From Bradyrhizobium mercantei (GTDB taxonomy: Bacteria; Pseudomonadota; Alphaproteobacteria; Rhizobiales; Xanthobacteraceae), in NCBI RefSeq assembly GCF_001982635.1, contig NZ_MKFI01000002.1, positions 309,964 through 373,963 on the forward strand: a stretch of DNA of 64,000 nucleotides. The letters run 5' to 3'. The translations under genes were made by a program, and so were the position numbers. The notes under the pieces were generated by a model, which was not told the origin of the DNA, did not search any database, and was given only the letters and a program-made list of their open reading frames with translations. This document shows, in pieces, positions 1-9,151 of this stretch (its first letter is position 1; the number at the start of each line of letters is the position of its first letter).

Positions 1-1
1 G

Positions 2-826
2 AAGCCGGTCGCGGCGGCCGAGAAGCTCGTGGCCCCCGACAAGAAGCCGGCCGCCGCGCCCCGGCTACTGGCCGCCGCGGAGAAGCCGTCAGCCTCGGAC
101 AGTTCGCCGCCGGCTTCTGCATCCACCGCTGCCGTTGCCAGTCCGATGAGCGCCGCCGCTGCCGCGGCCAGAACCGAGGACGAAAGAGCGCCAGTGGTCT
201 CGGCCGCGCCGGTCGCCGACAAGCCGCCCGCTGAGAAGCCGCTGCTGGCCTCGCTCGAACCCGCGCCGAACAAGCCAACCGAGGCGGTCAAGCCAGTGAC
301 CGCCAACGATGTCAGCGCCGCGCCGATGCCGCCGCTGGTGATCACGGCCGATCCGGATTCCGACGTTGACGACGACGCGCCCAAGGCACAGATCCACCGC
401 ACCGAGTTCGGCGTCGATCTCGGCACCGCGAATTCAGTCAATGGGCTGCGCGCGCTGTGGCGTGGCCTGCTGAAGTCCAAGGCCAACACGCCGCTGGCGG
501 CGCTGCGGCCGATCATCGTCATCAAGGAAAACAGCAATGGGCTCGGCATGCAGCTGCGCCTGGTCGCCGGACCGCTGAACGATGCCGGGACCGCCGCCAA
601 GATCTGCGCGGGCCTCAGCCTGATCCAGCGGACCTGCGAGACGGCGATTTATGACGGCCAGCGGCTGGCGCTGAACGAACCGCCCCCCGGAGCCAAGCCG
701 GCGCCAACGCACCGGCGGCTGGCACCGAGGCGCACCACCATCGCCCCGCCGCCGCAGCCGGTCGTCGAGGAAAAGAAGCCGGAGCCGACAACGATCTCCT
801 CGATGTTCCGGCGAAACAGCCAATAA
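2..826 (+). CDS. SPOR-like domain protein, 5' end outside window
   Basis: The frame is open back to the window edge, so the true start lies upstream; a GTG at 29 is only an internal codon. The first half is low-complexity Ala/Pro/Lys-rich sequence, as in a periplasmic linker. The last ~110 residues (from about TEFGVDLGTANSVNGL to AIYDGQRLAL) have the spacing of a SPOR-type peptidoglycan-binding fold: an alternating beta/alpha pattern and a closing CETAIYDGQ strand. SPOR domains bind denuded glycan strands at division sites. The assignment is by pattern only; the N-terminus, probably holding a membrane anchor, cannot be seen. Confidence 0.6.
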   Translation, partial: KPVAAAEKLVAPDKKPAAAPRLLAAAEKPSASDSSPPASASTAAVASPMSAAAAAARTEDERAPVVSAAPVADKPPAEKPLLASLEPAPNKPTEAVKPVTANDVSAAPMPPLVITADPDSDVDDDAPKAQIHRTEFGVDLGTANSVNGLRALWRGLLKSKANTPLAALRPIIVIKENSNGLGMQLRLVAGPLNDAGTAAKICAGLSLIQRTCETAIYDGQRLALNEPPPGAKPAPTHRRLAPRRTTIAPPPQPVVEEKKPEPTTISSMFRRNSQ

Positions 827-922
827 TCATGTGAGGCGAAGGGATTGCGGCCAAATTCTCAACCGATTTTGCTGCTTTGACCGAGCCTTGTCCCAGTCCC
901 CGTTCCCGACCATAGTGCCGCG

Positions 923-1303
923 ATGACAAAACCTCCGTTCCGCCTCTCCCCCTATCAGGTCCAGTTCCTGATGGTCGTGGGCTTCGTCACCGTCGGCTAC
1001 GCGCTCTACGTGCGCTACCTGGCGATCGAGTTCTCGCCGGTCGCGCTGGCCTGCGACGCCGGCGCGCAGACCATGCTCTGCAAGGCGCGCGCGCTCTCGA
1101 CCGTGCTGTTCAAGAGCTCGGTGTTCGGCATCACGGCGCTGGTGATCGCGGTGTTGAACCTGATGCGGCCTTCGATCGTGCTGCTCACCGGCGGGCTGAT
1201 CGCCGCCGGGCTCGGCATCGTGCTCTACAACGTGGTGCTGTCGGGGCTCGCGATCGGGCTGTTCATCCTGGGTTTTGCCCGGCCCGCGCCCGCCACAGCG
1301 TAG
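923..1303 (+). CDS. small integral membrane protein
   Basis: A 126-residue protein with three to four hydrophobic segments (about residues 15-32, 63-80, 85-105, 108-120) and two cysteines (CDAGAQTMLC) in the first loop that could form a periplasmic disulfide. No enzymatic motif is visible. Its last 41 bp overlap the 3' end of the convergent ndvC-like gene, so the two transcripts would be antisense at their tails. Function unknown. Confidence 0.75.
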   Translation: MTKPPFRLSPYQVQFLMVVGFVTVGYALYVRYLAIEFSPVALACDAGAQTMLCKARALSTVLFKSSVFGITALVIAVLNLMRPSIVLLTGGLIAAGLGIVLYNVVLSGLAIGLFILGFARPAPATA

Positions 1304-2891
1304 CTGCCAGCAGCAGGTACATCACGCAGGTCCAGTCCGACTGCCAGTTGATCGTGCCCTCGTTGTAGATCGTGTAGGCGGCGGCGATCGCCAACAGGCC
1401 GGCAAACACCGATTCCGCGATCGGCCGGAGACCTTCCTTCGGGCGGTTGAGCATGGTCAGCAGCGCAAACGGCACCACGGCCATGGTCAGCGAGGCGTAC
1501 GGGAAATCGCGGTAGCGCGGATCGAAGGTGAAGCCGAGCGCGGTTTCGGCCGCGATCACGGTGGTGATGGCCAGCACGACCGCCAGCAACGCGCCGAACC
1601 TGCCCTTGCCGCGATAGTCGCGCGGTCCGACCAGCTCCAGGAAGGTCGGCAGCGAGCGCCCGGCGATCAGTGCATGCGCCGTCAGCAAGGGTGAGAGGAT
1701 CGCAGCCGCGAGCAGCACGCCCCAATGCAGCCAGCCGCTGACGCCGTAGCTCTCGTAATACATCTTGTCGCCGGCGATCCCGAGCAGCGTCCCCGCTGTC
1801 GTCGCCGAAATGCCGACCGCAATCCAGGCCGAGGGCCGCGGTGTCCACGGCCGGCGCCGCAGCGTCAGCCAGGCCACGAGGAAGGTTGCGACCGACAGCG
1901 CCATGCCGCCCGCCATCTGCAGCTTCCACTCCGGATAGTTCGTGATCGCAACGCCCGGCGGATACTTCACCTGCCGCTTCACCGAATCGAACAGGCCCCA
2001 ATTGCCGCCGACGGTGCCCTCGAGCTTGCGCTTCCAGGGCTGGTCATAGGCCTCGATCAGGTTGACCCGAAAACCCTCGCGCTTGGCGAGGTCGAGGATC
2101 TCGGAGACCACCCGCGCCTGGTTGGTGCGCGACGGCAAGGCGCCCTCCCGCATCCGCCCTGCGCTCGGCCAGCCGGTCTCGCCGATCAGGATCTCCTTGC
2201 CGGGGAATGTCACCGCCATGCGCTTGCGGATGTCGTCGACATGCGCGGCGGCGTATTTGGCCTTGATCGGGATGTCCTCCCAATACGGCAGGATGTGAAT
2301 GGTGACGAAGTCGACCGCGTCATAGATCTCGCGGTTCTTCACCCAGTATTCCCAGACGTCGGCATAGGTCACCGGAAGATTGCCCGCCGCGGCCTTCACC
2401 GCGCGGATGTTGCCGGCAAGATCGTTGGCCGTCATCTCGCCGCGCAGCAGCACCTCGTTGCCGACGATCAGCGAGGTGACCACGCCGGGATATTCCTTGG
2501 CGAGGCGGACTGCGATCGCGATCTGCTGCAGATTCTTGAAGCGGTTGCTGCTGAGCCAGATGCCCTGCATCACCTTCAGCCCGACCTTGGCCGCAACGCC
2601 CGGCACCTGGTCGAGCCCGTTCTCGATCGAATAGGTCCGCACGCAATCGGTGACCTTGGCGAGATCGGCGAGGTCCTGCTCGATCTGTTCGACCGGAATC
2701 TGCGTGGTGGGATCAAGCGGCGTCTGCGCGCCGCGGAACGGCGTGTAGGACACGCATTGCAGGTTTGCGGCCGGATCGATCGGCGCGCGCACAAGCGTAA
2801 TCGGCGTGGCGAGCCACCACCACACGGATGCAATCACGGCGAGCGAGATCAGAAGAAGCGCCAGCGGCGTACGAAGCGAAATCGGTTCCAT
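1263..2891 (-). CDS. ndvC: NdvC-like GH17-family beta-glucan enzyme
   Basis: A 542-residue membrane protein. Residues 8-28 are an N-terminal membrane anchor. Residues ~45-330 are a GH17-type (beta/alpha)8 domain with the acid/base Glu146 in VGNEVLLRG and the nucleophile Glu238 in IGETGWPS. The C-terminal ~200 residues carry about seven membrane segments. In Bradyrhizobium, NdvC is needed to place beta-1,6 linkages in the cyclic beta-(1,3)(1,6)-glucan that supports hypo-osmotic adaptation and nodulation. It points away from ndvD/ndvB, sharing a ~245-bp intergenic region. Size and position next to ndvD and ndvB support the name; I infer glucanosyltransferase activity. Confidence 0.85.
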   Translation of the reverse strand: MEPISLRTPLALLLISLAVIASVWWWLATPITLVRAPIDPAANLQCVSYTPFRGAQTPLDPTTQIPVEQIEQDLADLAKVTDCVRTYSIENGLDQVPGVAAKVGLKVMQGIWLSSNRFKNLQQIAIAVRLAKEYPGVVTSLIVGNEVLLRGEMTANDLAGNIRAVKAAAGNLPVTYADVWEYWVKNREIYDAVDFVTIHILPYWEDIPIKAKYAAAHVDDIRKRMAVTFPGKEILIGETGWPSAGRMREGALPSRTNQARVVSEILDLAKREGFRVNLIEAYDQPWKRKLEGTVGGNWGLFDSVKRQVKYPPGVAITNYPEWKLQMAGGMALSVATFLVAWLTLRRRPWTPRPSAWIAVGISATTAGTLLGIAGDKMYYESYGVSGWLHWGVLLAAAILSPLLTAHALIAGRSLPTFLELVGPRDYRGKGRFGALLAVVLAITTVIAAETALGFTFDPRYRDFPYASLTMAVVPFALLTMLNRPKEGLRPIAESVFAGLLAIAAAYTIYNEGTINWQSDWTCVMYLLLAATLWRARAGQNPG

Positions 2892-3136
2892 CCTCCGGGG
2901 GACCGTCGAATTAGCCGGTCACAGCCCATCTGCCAAGTGTAGGAATCGGTCAATACCATGGTTGTCCTGCGACAGTTTTGCGCTGGATCGATAAAGTTGT
3001 GAGTTTGCTGGACAAAATACGAAATTCCAGTCATGGGATTCCGCCAGAGTCTCCGCCGCACTGGAGACCTATTTGGACGGCATCACGCGAGCCGTTAGGA
3101 TGATCCCGCGGGGGCAGGAACATTATCGGGGAATAC

Positions 3137-3751
3137 ATGCGTCGACGGCTGCTTGAGTTGAAGAACACTGCTTTGCGTCACATTGCCGTAACGGGCCTTG
3201 TCACAGGCCTTGCGCTCCTGATCGGGGCCGGCGGCGCTTTCGCCCAGAGCGGCACACCCAATCCGCCCGACCAGGCCAAGCAGCAGCCTGGAAACCAGGC
3301 CGACGCCAACGCCAATGCGGCGCGCGAGGCCAACCAGCGCAAGGTCGAGGAATTCGTCGAGGCCCAGCAGGCCATCAACGGTCCGGCCGGCAACCCGGAG
3401 TGCGTCTGGCTCGGTCGCCGCGTGGTCCGCCTGATGTGGAACGACGACCTCGATACCGCGTTCCGCCATCTCGACCTCTATGACCGGTTCGGCTGCCCCG
3501 GCGGTCACGTCCAGGCCGCGTTCCGCTGCCTGACCCGGTTCGGCGCCCAGATCGACGACAAGGTGCGCGGCAGCCTCGACGGCCGCATCCACGCCTGCTG
3601 GATCAACCCGGGCGCCCAGCCACAGGCCGCGACGGCCGCCGCCGCGCCGACCCCGGCGCCGTCGACGGCCGGCAACGCCGCGCCCGCGCCGGCTGCCTCG
3701 CCCTCGCCTGCACCGACCCCGTCGGCCACACCAGCGCCGGCGTCGAAATAG
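3137..3751 (+). CDS. ndvD: NdvD-like glucan-synthesis accessory protein
   Basis: A 204-residue protein with an N-terminal hydrophobic segment (about residues 16-37, ending AFAQSG, possibly cleaved), a central cysteine-containing domain (residues ~80-158: ECVWLGRR, DRFGCPGG, AFRCLTRFG, HACWINPG) and a Pro/Ala-rich tail. Bradyrhizobium ndvD is described as a small one-transmembrane protein encoded between ndvB and ndvC and essential for cyclic beta-glucan synthesis. This gene has the same position, one hydrophobic segment and similar size. The four conserved-looking cysteines suggest disulfide-stabilised periplasmic structure (inference). Confidence 0.75.
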   Translation: MRRRLLELKNTALRHIAVTGLVTGLALLIGAGGAFAQSGTPNPPDQAKQQPGNQADANANAAREANQRKVEEFVEAQQAINGPAGNPECVWLGRRVVRLMWNDDLDTAFRHLDLYDRFGCPGGHVQAAFRCLTRFGAQIDDKVRGSLDGRIHACWINPGAQPQAATAAAAPTPAPSTAGNAAPAPAASPSPAPTPSATPAPASK

Positions 3752-3773
3752 CCGCATCGCGCAATCGTGGCCG

Positions 3774-3794
3774 GCCGCGATTTTTTTTCGCGGC
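3774..3794. other. inverted repeat with T-rich loop
   Basis: GCCGCGA and TCGCGGC form a perfect 7-bp stem around a run of T, 23 bp after the ndvD stop. The T-run sits in the loop rather than after the stem, so it is not a standard intrinsic terminator. It may still act as a stability element between ndvD and ndvB. Confidence 0.4.
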
Positions 3795-3945
3795 TGGAAC
3801 GGCTTGCGCCCTTAAAACGCCATCGCGGCACACCAGTTGTTAAATCGGATGGCGGAGATATCTTTCCCTCCGCCGCCATGTTGGTCGAACCCAGGGGACG
3901 GGTTCGCTTAGTCCTCAATCTCAGGCCCCGTATGGTTTAACCGCG

Positions 3946-6819
3946 ATGCGCGCCGTCGTCGCCGTCCTGTTGCTTGTCACCGCCGCTCACGCCGCCCTGT
4001 GGGGTCTCTTCCAGGAGAAGCAGTCGGCGCCCGATTTCCGTGGCACGCTGCCGAGCCTGTCCTACGCCCCGTTCGAATCAGGCCACAGCGTCGCCGACGT
4101 CGCCGCCGACACCGAGAAGGTGCGCACCGACCTGCGGAAGCTGTCGGCGATCACGAAGGCGGTTCGCCTCTACTCGTCGACCGAAGGCAACGAGCTGGTG
4201 CCGCCGGTCGCCGCCGAGTTCGGCATGAAGGTCACGGTCGGCGCCTGGATCGACAAGGACGCCAACCGCAATAGTCGCGAGATATCGCAGGCAATCAGTC
4301 TCGCAAAGCGTAACAGCAATGTCATCGGCATCGTCGTCGGCAACGAAACTGTGTTCCGCGGCGAGCAGGTTCCGATTGAGAATCTCGGACCGCTGCCAAA
4401 GGACGATCCCAGCGCAGACGAGGCAGAGCGCTATCGCGAGGATTTTGCTCGCTTCCTTCGCGACGACGCCCCGCGCATTCAGCGCGAGGAGGATGCACGC
4501 CTGCACGACGCCGAATCGCAGCCCGAGGACAAGCGGGCCGAGGCGATAAAGTGGGCGATCGCCGAGAACAACGTGCACCGACTGATCAGGGTGATCCAAA
4601 CGGTCAAGAAATCGGTCAACGTTCCCGTCACGACCGGTGAAATCTGGAACATCTGGCGCGACCATCCGCAGCTCGCCAATTCGTCCGACTTCGTCGCCGC
4701 GCACGTGCTGCCCTATTGGGAGAACTTCACCGACAAGCAGGCGGTCGACCAGGCGGTCGATCGCTACAATCTGTTGCGCGACTCCTTTCCCGGCAAGCGC
4801 ATCCTGATCGCCGAATTCGGTTGGCCGAGCCAGGGTTACAATCTGCGCAGCGCCGAGCCCGGCCCGTTCCAGCAGGCCACGGTGCTGCGCAACTTCGTGA
4901 CCCGCGCCGAAGCCATCGGCATGGACTACAACATCGTCGAGGCGATCGATCAGCCCTGGAAGTTCTTCGAAGGCGGCGTCGGCCCCTACTGGGGCATCCT
5001 CAACGCCGACCGCGAGGCGAAGTTCGCCTGGACCGGCCCGGTCACCGATCTGAATTACTGGAAGCTCGCCACGGTCGCGGTCCTGGTCGGGCTTTTCATG
5101 TCGTTGCCGATCCTGCGGCTGGACCAGCCGACAGTGATGCAGGCGCTGCTGCTGTCGGCCGCGGCCAACGGTGTCGGTGCCTGGGTCGCGACGGTGTTTT
5201 CGTATTGGACCACGCACTATTTCGTCTGGGGCTCGGCCTTTGCACTCAGCCTCGGCCTGGTGCTGCTGGTTCCGCTGGTCCTCATCGCGATGGCGCGAAT
5301 CGAGGAGATCGCGGCGGTGGCGTTCGGCCGCGGCCCGCGGCGGCTGATCGGCAAGAGCGAACCGCTCGCCCCCGCCACGATCGGCGAGAGCGTGAAGTTT
5401 CCGAAGGTCTCGATCCACATCCCGGCCTATTTCGAACCGGTCGAGATGCTCAAGCAGACGCTCGATGCGGTGTCGCGGCTCGACTATCCGAACTTCGAGT
5501 GCGTCTGCATCATCAACAACACGCCCGATCCCGACTTCTGGCGGCCGATCCAGGATCACTGCCGGCTGCTCGGCGAGCGCTTCAAGTTCATCAATGCCGA
5601 GAAGGTGCAAGGCTTCAAGGCCGGCGCGCTGCGGATTGCGATGGAGCGGACCGCGGCGGACGCCGAGATCATCGGCATCATCGACGCCGACTATGTCGTG
5701 CATCCCGACTGGCTGAAAGATCTCGTGCCGGCGTTCGCCGATCCGCGCGTCGGCCTGGTGCAGGCCCCGCAGGAGCATCGCGACGGCGACCGCTCGCTGA
5801 TGCACTACATCATGAACGGCGAGTATGCCGGGTTCTTCGACATCGGCATGGTCCAGCGCAACGAGTTCAACGCCATCATCGTGCACGGCACGATGTGCCT
5901 GATCCGCCGCGCCGCGATGGACAAGGCCGGCGGCTGGTCCTCTGACACGATCTGCGAGGACACCGATCTCGGCCTCTCGATCCAGCAGCAGGGCTGGCTC
6001 ACGCACTACACCAATGTGCGTTACGGCGAAGGCCTGCTGCCCGACACCTACGAGGCCTTCAAGAAGCAGCGCCATCGCTGGGCCTATGGCGGCTTCCAGA
6101 TCGTCAAGAAGCACTGGCGGCGCTTCCTGCCCGGCGCGAGCCGGCTGACGCCGGACCAGCGCCGCGAATTCTCGCTCGGCTGGCTCAACTGGCTTGGGGC
6201 CGAAAGCCTCGGCGTGGTGGTCGCGATCCTCAACCTGATCTGGGTCCCGATCGTCGCCTTCGCCGACATCGCGATCCCCGACAAGATCCTGACGCTGCCG
6301 ATCATCGCCTCCTTCGTCGTCTCGCTGGTGCATTTCGTCGCGCTCTACCGGCTGCGCGTGAACATCAAGGCCGGCCAGATGCTGGGCGCCATGATCGCGG
6401 CGATGAGCGTGCAGTGGACGGTGTCGCGCGCGGTGGCGCAGGGCCTGATCACCGAGCATCTCGCCTTCGCCCGCACTTCGAAGGGCGGCCTGTCGCGGAT
6501 GTCGATCGAATTCCAGGCGTTCTGGGAAGCCGTGATCGGCGTGCTGCTGTTGATCGGCGCCATCGTGCTGGTCGTCACCAACGGCTACAAGCAGGTGCGC
6601 GAGATCTACATCTTCGCCGGCGTCCTGGTGTTGCAGAGCCTGCCGTTCCTGGCGGCGGTCTCGATCGCGATCCTGGAGAATTCGCGGATCAACGAGTTCG
6701 CATTCTGGCGCAACAGCGCGATCCGCACCGCGGAACTGATCGGGTTGCGCCCGGTCAGCCTGCCCTCGGTCACCGCCCCCTCGCAGCCGGTCGGCTCCGA
6801 AATTCGCCACGACAGCTAG
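3946..6819 (+). CDS. ndvB: NdvB-like cyclic beta-glucan synthase (GH17-GT2 fusion)
   Basis: A 957-residue inner-membrane protein, close to the ~102-kDa Bradyrhizobium NdvB. Order: N-terminal anchor (1-20); GH17 domain (~35-360) with Glu134 in VGNETVFRG and Glu290 in IAEFGWPSQG; membrane pair (~372-390, 425-450); GT2 glycosyltransferase (~485-720) with DAD at 580-582, CEDTD at 670-674 and the KKQRHRW signature at 706-712; then four to five C-terminal membrane segments. It should polymerise UDP-glucose into beta-1,3-glucan and remodel it on the periplasmic side. Relative to NdvC the GH17 domain has an extra charged stretch at about 143-205. It follows ndvD by 194 bp on the same strand. Confidence 0.88.
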   Translation: MRAVVAVLLLVTAAHAALWGLFQEKQSAPDFRGTLPSLSYAPFESGHSVADVAADTEKVRTDLRKLSAITKAVRLYSSTEGNELVPPVAAEFGMKVTVGAWIDKDANRNSREISQAISLAKRNSNVIGIVVGNETVFRGEQVPIENLGPLPKDDPSADEAERYREDFARFLRDDAPRIQREEDARLHDAESQPEDKRAEAIKWAIAENNVHRLIRVIQTVKKSVNVPVTTGEIWNIWRDHPQLANSSDFVAAHVLPYWENFTDKQAVDQAVDRYNLLRDSFPGKRILIAEFGWPSQGYNLRSAEPGPFQQATVLRNFVTRAEAIGMDYNIVEAIDQPWKFFEGGVGPYWGILNADREAKFAWTGPVTDLNYWKLATVAVLVGLFMSLPILRLDQPTVMQALLLSAAANGVGAWVATVFSYWTTHYFVWGSAFALSLGLVLLVPLVLIAMARIEEIAAVAFGRGPRRLIGKSEPLAPATIGESVKFPKVSIHIPAYFEPVEMLKQTLDAVSRLDYPNFECVCIINNTPDPDFWRPIQDHCRLLGERFKFINAEKVQGFKAGALRIAMERTAADAEIIGIIDADYVVHPDWLKDLVPAFADPRVGLVQAPQEHRDGDRSLMHYIMNGEYAGFFDIGMVQRNEFNAIIVHGTMCLIRRAAMDKAGGWSSDTICEDTDLGLSIQQQGWLTHYTNVRYGEGLLPDTYEAFKKQRHRWAYGGFQIVKKHWRRFLPGASRLTPDQRREFSLGWLNWLGAESLGVVVAILNLIWVPIVAFADIAIPDKILTLPIIASFVVSLVHFVALYRLRVNIKAGQMLGAMIAAMSVQWTVSRAVAQGLITEHLAFARTSKGGLSRMSIEFQAFWEAVIGVLLLIGAIVLVVTNGYKQVREIYIFAGVLVLQSLPFLAAVSIAILENSRINEFAFWRNSAIRTAELIGLRPVSLPSVTAPSQPVGSEIRHDS

Positions 6820-6865
6820 AGCATGATCCGGAAAAGTGCGCAGCGGTTTTCCGAAAAGATCATGC
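6818..6865. repeat. dispersed palindromic repeat
   Basis: The element begins at the ndvB stop codon. Its ends read GCATGATCCGGAAAAG and CTTTTCGGAAAACC in inverted orientation, closing with GATCATGC. This GCATGATC...GATCATGC palindrome is a dispersed repeat I recognise from Bradyrhizobium/Rhodopseudomonas genomes. It may work as a transcript end structure for ndvB. Confidence 0.7.
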
Positions 6866-6999
6866 GCCAACAAGAAGCCTGCTTCAAGAAACGGCCCTAA
6901 CCCGAGGGGCCGGAACGGCAAATCCGCCGCAGCGGTGCACAATTGACCGCCCCTCGGCTATTGACCCGATGGTCCCCGCCCCCTACACAGCGCGGGCTG

Positions 7000-7046
7000 G
7001 AGCATGATCCGGAGCGGTTTCACCGCTCGGTCCGGATCAGATGTTC
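7000..7046. repeat. degenerate copy of the GCATGATCCGG repeat
   Basis: It shares GAGCATGATCCGG with the element 180 bp upstream and contains GAGCGGT/ACCGCTC inverted arms followed by GGTCCGGATCA. It ends 9 bp before the tRNA gene, so it lies in the tRNA promoter region. Confidence 0.5.
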
Positions 7047-7054
7047 AGGTGAGT

Positions 7055-7130
7055 GAGCGCGTAGCTCAGGCGGTAGAGCACGTGACTTTTAATCATGGGG
7101 TCGAGGGTTCGAGTCCCTCCGCGCTCACCA
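7055..7130 (+). tRNA. tRNA-Lys (anticodon TTT)
   Basis: Folded by eye: acceptor stem GAGCGCG (7055-7061) pairs with CGCGCTC (7120-7126), discriminator A, and an encoded CCA (7128-7130). The D arm contains GCTCAGGCGGTAGAGC. The anticodon stem CGTGA/TCATG encloses the 7-nt loop CTTTTAA, giving anticodon TTT. The T arm is GAGGGTTCGAGTCCCTC. All stems are complete and the length is 76 nt, so the gene looks functional. It reads AAA/AAG lysine codons. Confidence 0.97.
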
Positions 7131-7513
7131 AACAAATTCCAATAGCTGACGCGAAACCACCCGGCCGCTTCAACGAACCGGCGGGTTGTAGCGATCCCAG
7201 ATGACGGTTCTCGAGCCACTCTGCGCCGGTCGCGAGATGGCGTCGTCGAACTTGTGATAATGGTCGAGCTGCTGCTGCTCATCGCGCAGCTGCGGCGCTT
7301 GGGCATGCGGCGCTTGGGCAGACGAGTAAGGACTATTCGTACCGTTCCAATGATCAGATCCCGACACGACACAACCCCATCCTGGTTCAGATGTGGGCTG
7401 GTTAGCATCGTTGCGCTGGTATCTCTGTATCGTCGCCGCAACAGCGCCGGCAATCCCTGCAATATGAGCACACAGATTGTTTCCGTGGATCTCCGTGCGT
7501 GAGGAGCCTGCAC
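7131..7513. other. tRNA-downstream region, possible gene remnant
   Basis: No confident gene. On the minus strand a frame at about 7170-7469 has protein-like composition and ends in SRTVIWDRYNPPVR, but it has no ATG/GTG with a ribosome-binding site and could be the 3' part of a decayed gene. There is no integrase, and no copy of the tRNA 3' end was noticed nearby. Confidence 0.3.
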
Positions 7514-7966
7514 ATGAAGCTTGCCGGCGCAGTCGCAATTTGGCTCGTGCCTTGCGTATTTGCCGCAACCGCCAATGCACAAAGCTGCCTCACGGGCCCT
7601 ATCAAAACGAAGGACGGCACGTTGCAGACGTGGACTGTCATCAATCGCTGCGGCGCACCGGTCACACTGCGCTATTCGCTGAACGGTCCAACAGGCAAGG
7701 AAACAAAAAGCGCAATCGTCTCCGCCTGCAGCAGACAGCGGATTGTGCAGACCTTCGAGACAGATCGGATCGATTTTCTAGGTACGGCCTATGGTCCAGG
7801 CTGGGAGAAGATTTGCCCGTCATTGGACGATGAGATCAGCCCCAGGAAACGACCGGAAAAATCGAACGGGGCAGATCAGATCCCGTTTCCATCCCTAAGC
7901 CCTCCGCCCCTTGCCGGCCCCAAGCCAATAGGTCCTGCGGGAGGGAAACCCATTCCCAAGGGATAG
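7514..7966 (+). CDS. small secreted protein, unknown function
   Basis: The ATG at 7514 is preceded at a good distance by GAGGAG, which favours it over a GTG 15 bp upstream. The 150-residue product has a signal peptide (residues 1-~23, ending ATANAQS). A compact domain follows with four cysteines (QSCLTGPI, INRCGAP, SACSRQR, KICPSL), suggesting two disulfides, and then a Pro-rich tail (SPPPLAGPKPIGPAGG). Likely periplasmic or extracellular; no family recognised. Confidence 0.65.
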   Translation: MKLAGAVAIWLVPCVFAATANAQSCLTGPIKTKDGTLQTWTVINRCGAPVTLRYSLNGPTGKETKSAIVSACSRQRIVQTFETDRIDFLGTAYGPGWEKICPSLDDEISPRKRPEKSNGADQIPFPSLSPPPLAGPKPIGPAGGKPIPKG

Positions 7967-8150
7967 CCTTGGGGCTGCGGAACCGATCGGGCGTGCGCCG
8001 AGGCGCGACGTCCGAAACCGGTCGGCGGCATGGGCGGCACGGGCCTTGCATTTCTGGCGGTGATGGGAATTCCAGTGTGCTGGTTCACAAATGAACTGTC
8101 GCCCAACGTGTATTTTGCAGACGGGCAACCGAACCAATCGGGAGGTATCG

Positions 8151-8342
8151 TTGAGACATGCAACGCCTCTACAGGCCAGATTCATCGTTCGGCGAGGAAG
8201 CACCGCCTGGATGGTTTATGACCGGGAACTCAAAGGGCCGGCACAGGTGAAAAAGGATGGCCATTTCGCCGAGAGGCTGACCAAGGAACAGGCCGAACAC
8301 ATCAGGCAGGCGTTGACGGACGCCCTCGAGCCCAAGCCGTGA
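8151..8342 (+). CDS. small conserved-type protein, unknown
   Basis: The best start is TTG at 8151, 5 nt after GGAGG; an in-frame ATG at 8091 lacks a binding site. The 63-residue product has a protein-like core (RFIVRRGSTAWMVYDRELKG) followed by a charged helix (ERLTKEQAEHIRQALTDAL). This resembles short cytosolic proteins common in Bradyrhizobium. No function can be given. Confidence 0.55.
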   Translation: MRHATPLQARFIVRRGSTAWMVYDRELKGPAQVKKDGHFAERLTKEQAEHIRQALTDALEPKP

Positions 8343-8683
8343 TCGAGGGTATAACCAGTTCGAATACCCGATCGGTGGGAGTACAAACCGCCAACAGATG
8401 ACACCCGTGTTACCTCGTAAGGTATATGAACAGAGTTAGGCAACGCGAACGAGGCGCGGCAGAAAGGCGGCGCGCCGGCGAAGCAAAATTGGGCCGTTGC
8501 GAAATTCACCTTTGAACACAGGACGTTTTGCTCGGACCGCCGTCAGCCGCTGCGGATGAACGATCCGCGAACAGCCCAAGGGCATAGCTGCACCGCAGCG
8601 CACACCCCGAGGGAAGCGGCACGAGAGTGCAATGCCGAGCGCGATACGCATCAAACGCCGAGAGCGCGTCGAGACTTCAAACG
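8343..8683. other. intergenic, no supported gene
   Basis: This spacer lies between convergent small genes. I see only a short inverted repeat (TACCT-N4-AGGTA near 8413) and no frame with start, ribosome-binding site and protein-like composition. Confidence 0.5.
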
Positions 8684-8920
8684 TCAGCCGAGCGGCAGTT
8701 CGCCCTGCCCGCCTGTCCAGTCGATGATATCGACCTGGAGCCCTCGCTTCAGCATCTCGGCTTCGAGACTGCCGGCATGGCGTTTCCACTCGGGCGTCGC
8801 GCGGACCCGGAATTTTGGCTCTTCGCCGATGGCTTCGAATTCATCGTCGGCCTTGAGCGCTCCGCGGACGGCTTCGTACATCATCTTCAAGCTGGCGTCG
8901 GTGAAGGCGCCGTAGTCCAT
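8684..8920 (-). CDS. small cytosolic protein, unknown
   Basis: A 78-residue acidic protein starting MDYGAFTDASLKMMYEAVRG, with helical N-terminal half and a WKRHAGSLEAEMLKRG segment. The start ATG follows a GGGAGACGTCAG stretch that serves as the binding site. There is no signal peptide or membrane segment. Its length and clean composition suggest a real gene, but I do not recognise the family. Confidence 0.6.
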   Translation of the reverse strand: MDYGAFTDASLKMMYEAVRGALKADDEFEAIGEEPKFRVRATPEWKRHAGSLEAEMLKRGLQVDIIDWTGGQGELPLG

Positions 8921-8950
8921 CTGACGTCTCCCTCAGCACGGTCGGAAGCC

Positions 8951-8988
8951 AAAAAGGCCGCCACGAAAACAGTCCGTGGCGGCCTTTT
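8951..8988 (-). terminator. intrinsic terminator
   Basis: GGCCGCCACG and CGTGGCGGCC make a perfect 10-bp stem with a 9-nt loop. It is flanked by A5 on the left (T5 on the minus strand) and T4 on the right, so it can work in both directions. It lies downstream of the 9152-9397 gene. Confidence 0.7.
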
Positions 8989-9090
8989 GCACGCGGCCCA
9001 TCCAGACGGCCCATCGAGAGCGTGGGCGAGTCGGGTTAATGAAACGTTGTTGGCGCGGCGGCGGCATCCCCTCGCGGGAGTTCGCCCGTG

Positions 9091-9118
9091 AAGAAGGGCC
9101 CCGCCGAAGCGAGGCCCT
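9091..9118 (-). terminator. GC-rich hairpin after secreted-protein gene
   Basis: AGGGCC/GGCCCT with an inner CGC/GCG stem, followed on the minus strand by TTCTTC. It lies 34 bp beyond the stop of the 9152-9397 gene and may be its first terminator. Confidence 0.45.
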
Positions 9119-9151
9119 CTCTGGTGATGCATGGTGCTCCACTATCGGCTG

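Noticed and set aside
4078..6942. Long minus-strand frame of 954 codons opposite ndvB
   Set aside because: His/Asp/Arg/Gly-rich shadow of a GC-rich gene; ndvB has all family motifs.
7055..7513. tRNA-Lys as the attachment site of an integrated element
   Set aside because: No integrase and no downstream copy of the tRNA 3' end were seen.
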